DNA from: Lignipirellula cremea
GTDB taxonomy: Bacteria > Planctomycetota > Planctomycetia > Pirellulales > Pirellulaceae
Assembly: GCF_007751035.1 (NCBI RefSeq)
Contig: NZ_CP036433.1
Coordinates: 186,001 to 250,000 of the forward strand
Length of the DNA: 64,000 bases
Direction of reading: 5' to 3'
Shown: positions 1 to 8,909 of the stretch, piece after piece
Layout of the letters: every line of letters begins with the position of its first letter
Position numbering within the stretch: position 1 is the stretch's first letter
Program-made: the position numbers and the translations under genes
Notes under the pieces: model-generated
The model's input: only the letters and a program-made list of their open reading frames with translations
Database searches by the model: none
What the model was told of the DNA's origin: nothing

Positions 1-43
1 ATAGCCTTCACTTATCATTCGGCCGGATATTTTGACCGTACGG
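1..43. mobile_element. Right terminus of a 1.42-kb rve-type IS (copy runs off the window)
   Basis: The first 43 bases match the right ends of the two full-length IS copies at 7262-8680 and 45399-46816, including the shared stretch ATTTTGACCG and the terminal ACCGTACGG (35-43). The rest of the element lies outside the window. From 44 to 327 no gene is recognisable. Confidence 0.7.
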
Positions 44-327
44 GGTCAAAGTGTGTAGTGTGTGTAGTCGAGAACACGCCCACGCATCCCCATCACGATC
101 TCGCGTTCAAACGCCTGACAGTGAAGCTAAACACGCCTTAAGCTGACCCAACTCAGAACAAGGCAGTATCAGCCCACCTGCAACTTTCGATCTCGAAAAG
201 AACGCGACCGTCGTCGCCACGATCGCCAGCCACAGGATCAAGATCTCCGCGAACCACCAGTCTGTCTGGTTCATGCCGAATAATCTCCACGACCAGGCTG
301 ACGTTGAGAATGAGCTGCAGGCATACT

Positions 328-455
328 ATGACCGCCAAGATTTTCCACCCTCTGCTGGCCCTGATCGCCTCAGCAACCGACAGCGAACTGGCAAAGTATG
401 TCGAATACTTGAAAGCAGAAAACAAGATCCTGCGATCCCGCATTCCTGTTAGAGA
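328..455 (+). pseudogene. Transposase/integrase N-terminal scrap
   Basis: From the ATG at 328 about 40 codons read like the start of planctomycete integrase-core transposases: a helical leader followed by the segment ELAKYVEYLKAENKILRSRI, which is the usual coiled helix before the helix-turn-helix. The similarity stops near 455 and the frame then runs antisense into the LRR gene that follows. No HTH and no DDE catalytic core remain. The scrap at 5454-5790 carries the next segment of what looks like the same protein family, so both may come from one family of elements. This is a family-level recognition from memory. Confidence 0.5.
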
Positions 456-494
456 GCCGCGCCAGAATAAATGTACAGGACGGACAATGTCCAA

Positions 495-1379
495 CTATGG
501 TCGAGCTCTTTTCCGTTTTTCTGCGGCGAGATCCCACTTCTTGCGAAGCTCTTCGGACATGGGTGTGTGCTCAATTGCGAGATCTGGAAGCGCCGCTTTC
601 AATTTTGCCAGATCCTCCTCGGTGATCGCTACGTCGCGGAGCGTGAGCTTCGTGAGGGACTTTGCCTGAATGAGATGAGAAAGGCCGCCGTCGAAGTCCA
701 GGACCGAGTCGGTGATCGTCAGGTCATTGAGTCGGGGTATCGATCCCAGGGCCGGCAGGGCGGCATTGGTGAGGCCATAGGTTCCTGACGGCCAGAGAAA
801 GAGCGATTCGATCGCGGGGTGCTTCGCGAGCGCGGATACGCTGTTATCATTGGCGGCGCCGTGGGCGAGACGAACCCGCTTCAAGTTCGGAATCGTGGCG
901 ATTTGGTCCATTCCTTCCGCTCCCAGTTTCTCGTCGTCGGAAAAGGATTCGAGTGAGGGATGGAACGCAAGCGTGGACGCGGCCGAAGGCGGGAGCTTCG
1001 TATGTATCAGGCTGAGATTCTTGAGGTATGTCATTTCCTTAAGGTGAGCCGCTCCGCCTTCGGTGATGGCGGCGTGCTCAAGCACGAGACTTTCCACCCG
1101 AACGTTCTTGAGCCTGGCCATTGCGACATCGTTGATGCCCGGCCCCTTGAGATTGAGCCTTTGTATCGGTAGTCCTTCGATAGCGGTCCATTGCGATTCG
1201 GTGATTGGCTCGTTTGCGGTCAGCGAGAGCTGTACCGTCTTGTTCTCGAGTCGGCCGCTGAGCCTGGCATTCAGCGGTATCAGGACTTCGGGCGCCTGTG
1301 GCAGTTTCCGTGGCGGCGCGGCCTGGACGCAAGCCGTCAGAGAAGCGAGCAAAATCGCATACGAGAGCAGACGCAGCAT
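495..1379 (-). CDS. Leucine-rich-repeat lipoprotein
   Basis: A 294-residue predicted lipoprotein. The N-terminus has a hydrophobic stretch and a lipobox L14-T-A-C17, so it should be anchored to a membrane on the outside of the cytoplasm. Residues about 60-270 carry irregular leucine-rich repeats of 23-25 residues (for example IQRLNLKGPGINDVAMARL, LTKLTLRDVAITEEDLAKL). The tail is basic. The start codon has a GGAG ribosome-binding site six to seven bases upstream. It lies 42 bases after the DUF1552 gene and is probably the last gene of a DUF1592-DUF1552-LRR operon; similar LRR genes close other modules in this window (30262-31107 and 42035-42973). A binding or scaffold role is likely; the ligand is unknown. 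Confidence 0.8.
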   Translation of the reverse strand: MLRLLSYAILLASLTACVQAAPPRKLPQAPEVLIPLNARLSGRLENKTVQLSLTANEPITESQWTAIEGLPIQRLNLKGPGINDVAMARLKNVRVESLVLEHAAITEGGAAHLKEMTYLKNLSLIHTKLPPSAASTLAFHPSLESFSDDEKLGAEGMDQIATIPNLKRVRLAHGAANDNSVSALAKHPAIESLFLWPSGTYGLTNAALPALGSIPRLNDLTITDSVLDFDGGLSHLIQAKSLTKLTLRDVAITEEDLAKLKAALPDLAIEHTPMSEELRKKWDLAAEKRKRARP

Positions 1380-1421
1380 GAGTTTCTCCGGGCGGACAGA
1401 AGTCCAGTTTGGTTTCAGGAA

Positions 1422-2732
1422 TCACAGGCCGGTGAGTGTGCCGGTGCTTGAGCCGAAGCGGTCGGTGGGGATACCGGCGCGCTGCAAGAGCGAAAGATAG
1501 AGGTTACACAGCGGCGCCTGATTGACGCCCATGTTCGGTGTCGCCTTGGCCGCTTTCCCGGTGCTGTCGGCGAGCGACTTGAGGAGCGCAGGGTTGAACG
1601 TCAGGTGCCGACCGTGCTTGAATCCGCCGCCGGCGAGGAAAACCGGCAGGTCATGCGTCCAATGGGAGTTTCCGTCGCGGAGGTTGCTCGTCAACAGCAC
1701 CATCGTCCTGTCGAGCAATCGGCCCTCGCTTTCCCGGGACTCCTTCAGTTTTGCAAGCAAAGATCCCACGGCCTGCAAGAGGCCGACCTCGAATTGCAGG
1801 CACTCGGCCATTTTTTCCGGCTGCTTTCCGTGGTGCGAGAGACTGTGGTGCGTGCCAAAGGTCTTGATCGTCACGGCGCGGGTCGAGTCCGTCGCAAGGG
1901 CGAGGTGGATCATGTCGAACATTAGTTGCAGCTTTTTCGCTTGCTCGGTCGGCGAAAGGGTATCTTCTCGCGAAGGAAGATCCGTCGGGGCGCGCCCGGG
2001 GGCGGGTGGCTTCGGCCGGTTGACCCATTCGCTGGACATCCGCAACTGGTTTTCGACATCCCGCACGGATGAGTAATACTCGTCGAGTCGGGCGCGGTCT
2101 ACGGCGCCAACCTTCCGGCCGAGGCGTTTTGCCTGATCGCCGACGGTGTCGAGCATGCTTCGCCCCTGGCCGATACGGTGGAGCTCTTCTTCCGCCTGTT
2201 GCTTCGACCCGGAGAGGAAGAGCATCGCAAAGATTTCGGACGGCCGGCTGATCGCAGGAATCGCGACGCCATTACCCGTGACCGAGATGGAGATTCCGTG
2301 GGGAACCGTGGTGAGGACGAGCGAATTGTAGCGCGTCTGGCCGCGGTTGTGGCTGGCGAATTCCTGATCCAGGGAGATGGTGTTCTGGAGGTTATGCGAC
2401 AGACTCGGGTACGGCGCACCGGTGAGCATGACGGCCTCGCCGCGGTGTGTGGCGCCAGCGGTGTTCGGATGGCTGAGGCCCGAGACGATCGTGAAGTCCG
2501 CCCGATGATCCTTGATATGGGCGAGGTGGGGTGAGAGTGAGAAGTCGCTGCCGGCGGCTGTCGGCACGAAGGCGCTCGGGTTGAAGCCGAAGGGGGTTCC
2601 GATGGCGACCAGGCGGAAAGGGCTCGCCGTCGCCGAAGTGTCCGAGGCGCGAGCCATCGATTCCAGCGACGGCAGGGCCATCGCGATGGCGGTGGATCGC
2701 AGGAAGGTGCGGCGGTTGACAGGATGGGGCAT
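1422..2732 (-). CDS. DUF1552 domain protein, Tat-exported
   Basis: A 436-residue protein of the DUF1552 family, typical of Planctomycetota and of unknown biochemical function. It starts with a twin-arginine signal (NRRTFLRSTAIAMALPSL), so it is probably exported folded. Family hallmarks are present: a central 'DEYxxSVRDxExQL' segment, 'LMFDMIHLALATDSTRAVTI', and 'LPVFLAGGGFKHGRHL' near the C-terminus. I chose the ATG at 2732, which has GAGGAG seven bases upstream, over the GTG at 2756 that would overlap the DUF1592 stop by four bases. It follows the DUF1592 gene directly, as in the other two intact pairs here, so the two proteins very likely work together. Confidence 0.92.
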   Translation of the reverse strand: MPHPVNRRTFLRSTAIAMALPSLESMARASDTSATASPFRLVAIGTPFGFNPSAFVPTAAGSDFSLSPHLAHIKDHRADFTIVSGLSHPNTAGATHRGEAVMLTGAPYPSLSHNLQNTISLDQEFASHNRGQTRYNSLVLTTVPHGISISVTGNGVAIPAISRPSEIFAMLFLSGSKQQAEEELHRIGQGRSMLDTVGDQAKRLGRKVGAVDRARLDEYYSSVRDVENQLRMSSEWVNRPKPPAPGRAPTDLPSREDTLSPTEQAKKLQLMFDMIHLALATDSTRAVTIKTFGTHHSLSHHGKQPEKMAECLQFEVGLLQAVGSLLAKLKESRESEGRLLDRTMVLLTSNLRDGNSHWTHDLPVFLAGGGFKHGRHLTFNPALLKSLADSTGKAAKATPNMGVNQAPLCNLYLSLLQRAGIPTDRFGSSTGTLTGL

Positions 2733-2752
2733 GGATGAACTCCTCGATACGG

Positions 2753-5254
2753 TCACTTGTTTCGGAACAGGTCGCTCTGCACGAGCGCATGGATGAGCGT
2801 CTTCAGGCCGTAATTCTGGGGCTTTGTCACGGCGACGATCTCCTCCATCGCCTTCGCGTCGGCGGGGCTGGTCTTCTGGCCCGTCGCGAATGTCGCGAGT
2901 TTTGCAGCCAGATTGCGGGCAATCGGTTCGGGGTCGGCGAGCAGCAACTGTTTGTATTCTCGGATACCTGAGAACGAGCGGTCATCGTTTGTCTGACCGC
3001 TGGCATCCACCACGGGGCCCTTGCGGTACCTGACCGGTCTGGTATCGAACTTCACGTCCCTGAGCACTTCGCCGACCTCGGTGGTACGGTAGTTCGTGCG
3101 GGCCTGGCCAATCGGGTCGAAGGCCTCGAGGGCGAACCCGGGCGGGTCGATCTGGCGGTGGCAGGTCGCGCAAGAAGGGGTCGCCTGGTGCTTCAGGAGT
3201 TGCTCGCGGATGGTGGTGGCGCCTCGCGTGTCCGGCTCGATGGAGCCGGCATCCGGAGGAGGCGGAGGCGGCGATCGGCCCACGATCGTGTTCAGGATCC
3301 AGATCCCGCGCAACACGGGGGAGGTTTCCGTTCCGTTCGCCGTCACCTTCAACACGCTGCCGTGGGTCAGCACTCCACCACGGACCGAATCGGCCGGCAG
3401 GGTGACCTTCCGCATCGCCAGGCCTTCCACGGGCGGCAAGCCGTAGTGCTCGGCGAGGCGGTTGTTCAGATAGGTCTCGCGCGAATCGACCAGGTTCAAC
3501 AGGCTCCCATCGCTCGCGAGCAAGTCGGCGAAAGTGAGCCGCGACTCCGCGAGTAGTGACGCCCGAAGAAGGCCGTCTTCCTGTTGTCCATAGCCGTGCC
3601 GTTCGTAGTACTCGGGGAAGAGAATGGCATCCGGCATGGTGGCATCGATGTCCTTGAGATGCAGCCACTGATCGAGAAAGTCCTCGACGAATGCCGAGGC
3701 GCGCGGCGACGCCAGCAGCCGTTCGGTTTCACGGCGAAGGCCCTCAGGTTTGCGCAGGTCGCCCCGGTCGGCAGCGGCTCGAAGGGTGTCGTCCGGCATC
3801 GATCGCCAGAGAAAGTAAGACAGGCGCGTCGCGAGTGCGTGGTCGGTGAGTCGGCCAGGCTCCTCGAAGAGGAAGAGAAAGTCCGGCGCACAGAGGACGG
3901 CACGGTACGCCGAGAGCATGGCGGCTTCAAAGCTCGCTTTCTGCTCGAGCTCGTACAACGCAATTTCAAGATACGGAGCGACGTCCTCTTCCGTGATCGG
4001 CCTGCGGAAGGCGAGCGGCAGGAACGCGCGAAGCAGGCGGGCGGCGTCCGCCTTTGGTTCCGCGGAACCTGGCGTGAGCGCTGGTGAGTTACGGAGCTTG
4101 GCCATTTCACTCAAGAGCGCAGTCTCCTTCGGCAGTTCGCGGATCGGCTGGAGCGGCACGTCCCCAAAGAGTCGCTGGTGTCCGACAGGCGGCCACGCGT
4201 TCAGGATCGGCCCCTCAACTTCGACCCAGTGCAGGCCGAAGGCGAGACCCTTCGGTTCCTGCTGGCCTTTCTGCAACTTGAGGCTCTGGCCAAGGGCTAG
4301 TCGAGCGCGATTCAGCAGGTAGGGGGCGATGACGATCGTTTCACCGGCGCGGAAGTGGTGTTCCACTTCGGCGACTGCCGGCTTATCGGCCGGGGCTTCG
4401 AAGTATTCGGGAAGCTTGTTGCTCTGCGTGGAGCGGATCGCATAGGTCAGGGGCCGTCCCTGCGCCTCGTGAGTGGACGCCGAGACACGGACGCGATAGC
4501 GACCAGGTTTCGCACGGGTCATGGCGGCGAACTGTCTGAGAATCGCGGGATATTCGGGGTCCGTTTCCGCGAAGAAGAGGAGTCCTCCGTCGTGAGGCCG
4601 GATTAAGATTCTGTTGCCGTTGGTGAAGAAGGATTTCGGACGCCATAACCGCGCTTCCTCCGGATCGAGATAGGAAAGCCGCGTGGTTGTCGTTTCGGGT
4701 CGTGGGCCACGAATCACGGCGGCGGCCAGGACGCGATCGGCGGCGGCCATGTATCGAGAAATGTGGACGGGCGAGATGCTCAACGCCTTCGCGGCCGTGT
4801 CGAAACCATCGGCCGTGTCGTCCTCCGGCAGTAGATCTCGCAAGGGGAGATCGACGCCCAGGAGATCGCGAATCGTGTTCTCGTACTCCAGTCGATTTAG
4901 CCGACGCATTGGGCTCCGGCCCTCGGTGCGGTACGCGGCGGCGCCAAGGGCGAGCGCGTCCTTAATGTCGTCAAGCAGAGCCTTCGCCTCGCCCGGCGTC
5001 GGCTTCTCGGCCTCCGCAGGTGGCATCTCGCCCGCATCCACGCGAGTCAACACGCGACCCCAGCGCTCCGCGGCCTCGGGCGTGTCCGCCAGGTTCGGCA
5101 ACTGATCGATCCGGAACTTCCCCTCTTCCCCCTGCGAGCCATGGCAATCGACGCAGTACCGGTCCAGAAGTCTCCGCGCGTTCGAAAACGGATCGGCGGC
5201 GACAACGGTCGAGGGTGACAGGAGAAGAATGACTATTAGCAATGCGCGATTCAT
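2753..5254 (-). CDS. DUF1592-family planctomycete cytochrome c-like protein
   Basis: An 833-residue secreted multidomain protein. From the ATG at 5254 there is a clean signal peptide (residues 1-20), then a haem c site C34-V-D-C-H38. DUF1587 follows at about 117-180 (RRLNRLEYENTIRDLLG), DUF1595 near 440-500, DUF1592 near 515-640 (ALATRLSYFLWRSMPDD), DUF1588 near 660-755 with a second CxxCH (CATCHRQIDPPGFALE), and DUF1585 at the C-terminus. Its frame is open up to 5374, but that extension would precede the signal peptide and is rejected. The family is known only from sequence; the CxxCH sites suggest periplasmic redox chemistry. First gene of the operon with DUF1552 and the LRR lipoprotein. 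Confidence 0.92.
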   Translation of the reverse strand: MNRALLIVILLLSPSTVVAADPFSNARRLLDRYCVDCHGSQGEEGKFRIDQLPNLADTPEAAERWGRVLTRVDAGEMPPAEAEKPTPGEAKALLDDIKDALALGAAAYRTEGRSPMRRLNRLEYENTIRDLLGVDLPLRDLLPEDDTADGFDTAAKALSISPVHISRYMAAADRVLAAAVIRGPRPETTTTRLSYLDPEEARLWRPKSFFTNGNRILIRPHDGGLLFFAETDPEYPAILRQFAAMTRAKPGRYRVRVSASTHEAQGRPLTYAIRSTQSNKLPEYFEAPADKPAVAEVEHHFRAGETIVIAPYLLNRARLALGQSLKLQKGQQEPKGLAFGLHWVEVEGPILNAWPPVGHQRLFGDVPLQPIRELPKETALLSEMAKLRNSPALTPGSAEPKADAARLLRAFLPLAFRRPITEEDVAPYLEIALYELEQKASFEAAMLSAYRAVLCAPDFLFLFEEPGRLTDHALATRLSYFLWRSMPDDTLRAAADRGDLRKPEGLRRETERLLASPRASAFVEDFLDQWLHLKDIDATMPDAILFPEYYERHGYGQQEDGLLRASLLAESRLTFADLLASDGSLLNLVDSRETYLNNRLAEHYGLPPVEGLAMRKVTLPADSVRGGVLTHGSVLKVTANGTETSPVLRGIWILNTIVGRSPPPPPPDAGSIEPDTRGATTIREQLLKHQATPSCATCHRQIDPPGFALEAFDPIGQARTNYRTTEVGEVLRDVKFDTRPVRYRKGPVVDASGQTNDDRSFSGIREYKQLLLADPEPIARNLAAKLATFATGQKTSPADAKAMEEIVAVTKPQNYGLKTLIHALVQSDLFRNK

Positions 5255-5453
5255 GGCTCGGAGGAAATCTCCACGATGGCGAATTCGGTAGGCAATAAAC
5301 GAGAGAGCCCGGGTGAGTTCTCCTCCCATGCGAAACAACTCAGATCCCATGTGCGGAGTGGTTGGCAGTTTCAACGAATTGACGACTGCCTTATTCTTTG
5401 GGTTGGACTTTCAGGTGGGAGCATAACCAAACCACAGTCTACAATTCAGGCCT

Positions 5454-5790
5454 GTGCAATGCGATGAATTCAGGCGAAAAAGCAGGAGGATTGCAAAGTC
5501 AGCTTTTCGCGTCAGCGAGCAGTTGGAGGACGGTTTGGGGATGCCAGACGAAGAGTTCGGCTTGGCGGCGCAGACCGTGTGTAGCGGCCTCGCAGGCGAG
5601 TTGCAAAACGGCCAGAGCGCACGACGTCAGCGCAAGCCGAAAGAAATCCGCGAGCAGGTGATCGAAATCGCCAAGACCACTGGCTTCGCCTGCACCCGCA
5701 TCATCGGCGAACTTCGCAAACTGGGCATCAAGAAAGTCAGCCGGCAAACGGTGTGAAACATTTTGAAGGAGGGCGATAGGCTCAGGGCGG
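5454..5790 (+). pseudogene. Transposase/integrase fragment (HTH region)
   Basis: From about 5615 the frame reads RRQRKPKEIREQVIEIAKTT and continues through ELRKLGIKKVSRQTV, the region between the HTH and the catalytic core in planctomycete rve transposases. A TGA at about 5754 breaks it, and NILKEG follows in the same frame. The similarity ends near 5785, where minus-strand DUF1592 remnants begin. The upstream part (5454-5610) is open but not recognised. There is no DDE core, so it cannot act. It marks the left boundary of a decayed segment. The 200 bases between it and the DUF1592 gene hold nothing recognisable. Confidence 0.55.
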
Positions 5791-6259
5791 ATACGCCACA
5801 GACGGGCGGGCGTGGCCGGAGTTGGATGCGGATCGGGTTTATGGAAGTGCGCCTCGTGACGAGGTTGCCGTAGTTGGGCAGCTTCAACTTGTCGCTCGAC
5901 GGCTACTCCCCTGCGGCGTAACTCCGCAGCGATCCAATCCATGAATTGCGGCTTCTGGTCAGCCGATGGTGGCGATGAATTTTCCGGAGGCATTTCACCG
6001 AGTTGCACCTTTTCGCGCGCGGTTTGGCCCACACTTCGGCGTCGCGATCCGCAAATGCCTTGACGCCGGCCAAAGGCAAGTCGCCTTCGGCTGAATCGGC
6101 GATGTGGCATTCGGCGCCGTGTGTGCCAATAAAGCGAGTCGCCTCAGCGGCTGATGCCTTCTGCGCGGCCTCTGCGGCGCCTGCGGCAATAATGCAGAGC
6201 AAGACGACAGGCTTATGCCAGCAGTTCCGGTAGCGGGCCCTTCTGTTCCTTCTCGGCAA
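5765..6259 (-). pseudogene. Decayed N-terminal part of a DUF1592/PSCyt1 protein
   Basis: Minus-strand remnant of a planctomycete cytochrome c-type protein. From 6259 it reads a hydrophobic leader and then GTHGAECHIADSAEGDLPL, a haem site whose first cysteine is lost (usual CxxCH, here G-A-E-C-H). A frame change near 6005 leads to EKVQLGEMPPENSSPP and FMDWIAAELRRRGV, typical of the linker before DUF1587; another shift lies near 5890 (PNYGNLV). The match ends at LWRIRPEPIALL near 5780, where the plus-strand transposase scrap begins. Everything beyond DUF1587 is gone. The start overlaps the DUF1552 remnant, so the ancestral order here was DUF1552 then DUF1592, the reverse of the intact pairs. 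Confidence 0.7.
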
Positions 6260-7259
6260 TATTGACGTCCAACTCGCCGAACGTCGGCTGTTCGATGCCG
6301 GCGGCGTGGAGGATGGTGTTGTACATTGTGCCGATCGTCTTGTTGCCTGCGTGCGTGTAGTAGGGATAGTTGACGAATCGCCCCGTCCGCAACTTCGGAC
6401 GCTCGGCGCCGCCGATGTTGCCGATGGTCAGCATCGGGAACTCGTAGCCGCCGGAGTGGTGGGCGTCGGAGTAGTGCGAGAAGAAGACGATCAGCGTGTT
6501 GTCCATCATGGTGCCGTCCCCTTCCTTGACACTGGACAGCTTGTCGATGAATTTCGCGAGATTCTGCGTCTGCCAGGCGAGCATCTTGTTGTCGTTGGCA
6601 GGATCTGCCTGATGGCCGATGCCGTGGCAGTTTTCCGGTATGCCGGAGAGTGTGCCGCTGAACGATTCGCCGGAAAATCCGGAGTCGAGACGGTAAGCTA
6701 CCACATTGGTCAGCCCGGCGATCAACGCGCTGGCGGCCAGTTCCCAGTGGGCCGCCATCCGCAGTTCCATGTCGTTGGCGTTGTAGCGCTCATCAACGTT
6801 CGGCGCCAGCCTCGCCAACTTGTCGCGTTGAGCGAGCAATTTGCTCTGGCGGTCGCGCATCGACTCGAATCCAGCGAGGTACGCGTCGAGTTTCTCTTGT
6901 TCATGCCCCAGCAGGGATTTGCGGAACCGGGAGACGTCTCCGACCATAAAGTCGAGCACGTCGCCATTCAGTTCGCTCTTGCTGCGGACAGAAGCGTCAT
7001 TGGACACGACGGAGAAGAGGTTGTTGTACGCCTCGAGCGGGCTGTTGTAGTAGCCGATGTCGCGTTTCGGCCCCAAGGCGCTTAATTCGCCGGAAACGCC
7101 GGAAGTCTTGCCGCCGCCGGCCAGGCCGACGTGGGCGAAGATGCCTGGGAACGCCCTCGCCAGTTCGCCGTCGACGGTCGGCGCCGTGGGCGCCTTGCCA
7201 CGAGGACTTCGATAGGCCCCCAGCCCGCCGTAACGCGAGCCGTGGTCTACATGGCACAT
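6213..7259 (-). pseudogene. DUF1552 protein, 5' end lost at an IS insertion
   Basis: An open frame of 348 codons covering the C-terminal three quarters of a DUF1552 protein. Family features include SPLEAYNNLFSVVS, MELRMAAHWELAASALIAGL, and 'TMMDNTLIVFFSHYSDAHHS'. The Tat signal and the first 80-100 residues are missing. The frame stops making sense exactly at 7260, where the left end of the 1.42-kb IS begins, and the missing 5' part is not found on the far side of the IS (8772-8909). So the insertion was accompanied or followed by loss of the gene start. A truncated protein could be made only from an internal start; I call it a pseudogene. Confidence 0.75.
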
Positions 7260-7261
7260 GC

Positions 7262-8680
7262 GCGTAGGGTAAAATTATTCGAACGACGTTCAAAGTCCGT
7301 GTTTTGAGGGCTTTGAATTACGATATTCTATCGAATCTCGGCCGACGGCTACGCTCCATCGGCGAAGATTGCAGGCATTCGCCCGCGAATTTTCCGGCAG
7401 CGCAGACGGCGATCGCAGAAGAACGACCGCGGTACAATAAGAACTTCACGCGGCTTTACGATGGTAGTACTTCAGCAGTCCACCCAACCGCTCTTGGCAG
7501 TCGATTTTGCCGGCAAACTGACCGACTTCATCAGCGGGCTGGATCAGTTTATTTTCCAGTCCTTGGTGGTTTCGCTCGCTGTGGTAGTGCTCAAGGAAAG
7601 ACGAAACAGCGCGGCGTAGGGAGTTCTCACCGAAGAAGATCATGCGCGACAGCGCTTCGGATTTGAGGCTCCTCATGAACCGCTCGATGAAAGCGTTCAA
7701 ATTGGGGCTTCGCAGGGGCAGCAGCAGCGGCTCGACGCCCTCCCTTTTCAGGATGTGGCGGAAGGCTAGCGAGAACTTCGTGTCGCGGTCCGTGAGCAGG
7801 TAACGCTTGCCGAGTAGAAAGCCTTCGTAGTCGGTCAGTTTCCTGGCGATCTGCGTCATCCACGGCTCATCGGGATGGGGAGTGCAGCCGGCAAAGTGGA
7901 CGTGGCGCGTCTTGAGTTCCATCACGAACAGCAAGTAATAGGTGACCAATCCAGCCTTGGTCCAGACTTCAACGGTGGTAAAGTCGATTGCGGCCAAAAC
8001 ATCCCAATGTGCCTTGAGAAACGTGGCCCAGGTGGTCTGGCGCTGGTGGTCAGGAACTGGTTCGATGCTGTGCTGCTAGAGGACGTTGCCCACGGTCGTG
8101 TCGGAGATGTGGTAGCCGACATTGGCCAGTGCGCCCTGAATTTGGTCGTAGCCCCACGAGGGGTTTTCCTGGGCGAACCGCAGGATCAGATCCACGATCA
8201 CCTGGCGGATGCGTGGTCTGCTGACGGATTTGCGTTTCTCGCTGTGGTCCCACTTCTTCGCCACCAGTTCTCGATGCCAGCGGAGTATCGTGCCGGGCGT
8301 CACGATCGTGGTCAACTCCCGCAACGTCTTGCGTCCCAGCGCCTTGCCTTTGACTGCCAAAACTCGCCGCTGGTCGTCGGTCAAGATGATGCGTTTCTTG
8401 CCCATCTGTTTGAGCAGGGACTGGATCTGATCGTTCTGGAACTCGATGATTTGTTGCTGCCGGTGATGAATCCAACCCGAGAGGATGGCGAACAGCAACT
8501 GCCAAGGTTGAAGTACGAAGCTCATGAAATACCCCACTGCCGTGGTGCTGGTAGAGGTCAACCAGCAGGATTGCCTTCCCAAGTCCGGCTGTCAACGGCC
8601 GGATTCGCGATCCGACGAGCGCCAGTAAATACAAGCATAGCCCGCACTTATCGTTCGGCCGAATATTTTGACCGTACGGG
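7262..8680. mobile_element. 1.42-kb rve-type IS, copy A
   Basis: About 1419 bp. The left end GCGTAGGGTAAAATTATTCG (7262 onward) and the reverse complement of the right end (CCGTACGGTCAAAATATTCG, ending at 8680) form imperfect terminal inverted repeats. The left 180 bp are non-coding and shared with copies at 45399 and 63743. Length agrees within 1-2 bp with the copy at 45399-46816. No target-site duplication is evident; flanks may have been rearranged, since the host DUF1552 gene lacks its 5' part. The single gene is transcribed on the minus strand. Confidence 0.8.
7446..8525 (-). pseudogene. rve (DDE) transposase with one internal amber codon
   Basis: A 360-codon frame from the ATG at 8525 to 7446, interrupted by one TAG at 8076-8078 (codon 150), where the copy at 45583-46662 has AAG. 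The N-terminal half contains the helix-turn-helix region (TLRELTTIVTPGTILRWHREL); the C-terminal half is an integrase-core domain with the DDE acids visible in AAIDFTTVEVW, LLTDRDTKF and LNAFIERFMRSLKSE. Apart from the nonsense codon all motifs are intact, so inactivation is recent. Family: integrase-core transposases common in Planctomycetota; I do not assign an IS family name with certainty. Confidence 0.85.
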
Positions 8681-8730
8681 ACACCGGGAAACCGGCGTTC
8701 CTACCGCGACGTATCTGAAGTTTCGGCGCT

Positions 8731-8771
8731 GCCCGCATTTATCGTTCGGCCGAGTGTTTTCACCGTACGCG
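8731..8771. mobile_element. Second, solitary right end of the same IS
   Basis: Fifty bases beyond the right end of copy A the terminal sequence appears again (TTATCGTTCGGCCGAGTGTT then CACCGTACGCGG), more diverged. It is a solo end in the same orientation, left by an older copy or by one-ended events. The rest of 8772-8909 has no recognisable gene. Confidence 0.6.
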
Positions 8772-8909
8772 GTCGGCCGCACCTCCGTGCGCTACCGTCG
8801 CACCCGCCACGAGGTGTTTCCGATCCTCTGCCGAATTCAGAACATCGGCTGCGCGAGGTGCGAGAATATTCGGACGCCACGGCAAAAGTAGCGCCTCGCA
8901 ACTGTTAGG

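Noticed and set aside
153-494. A 113-codon minus-strand frame at the left edge with a hydrophobic stretch
   Set aside because: It overlaps the recognised transposase scrap on the plus strand, and its ribosome-binding site and composition give no support.
8076-8078. Recurring TAG codons inside otherwise intact frames (also at 46588 and 54211) as a hint of amber recoding
   Set aside because: TAG is used as the ordinary terminator elsewhere (e.g. the Gfo/Idh/MocA gene at 26980 ends in TAG), and the interrupted frames are mobile-element or decayed genes.
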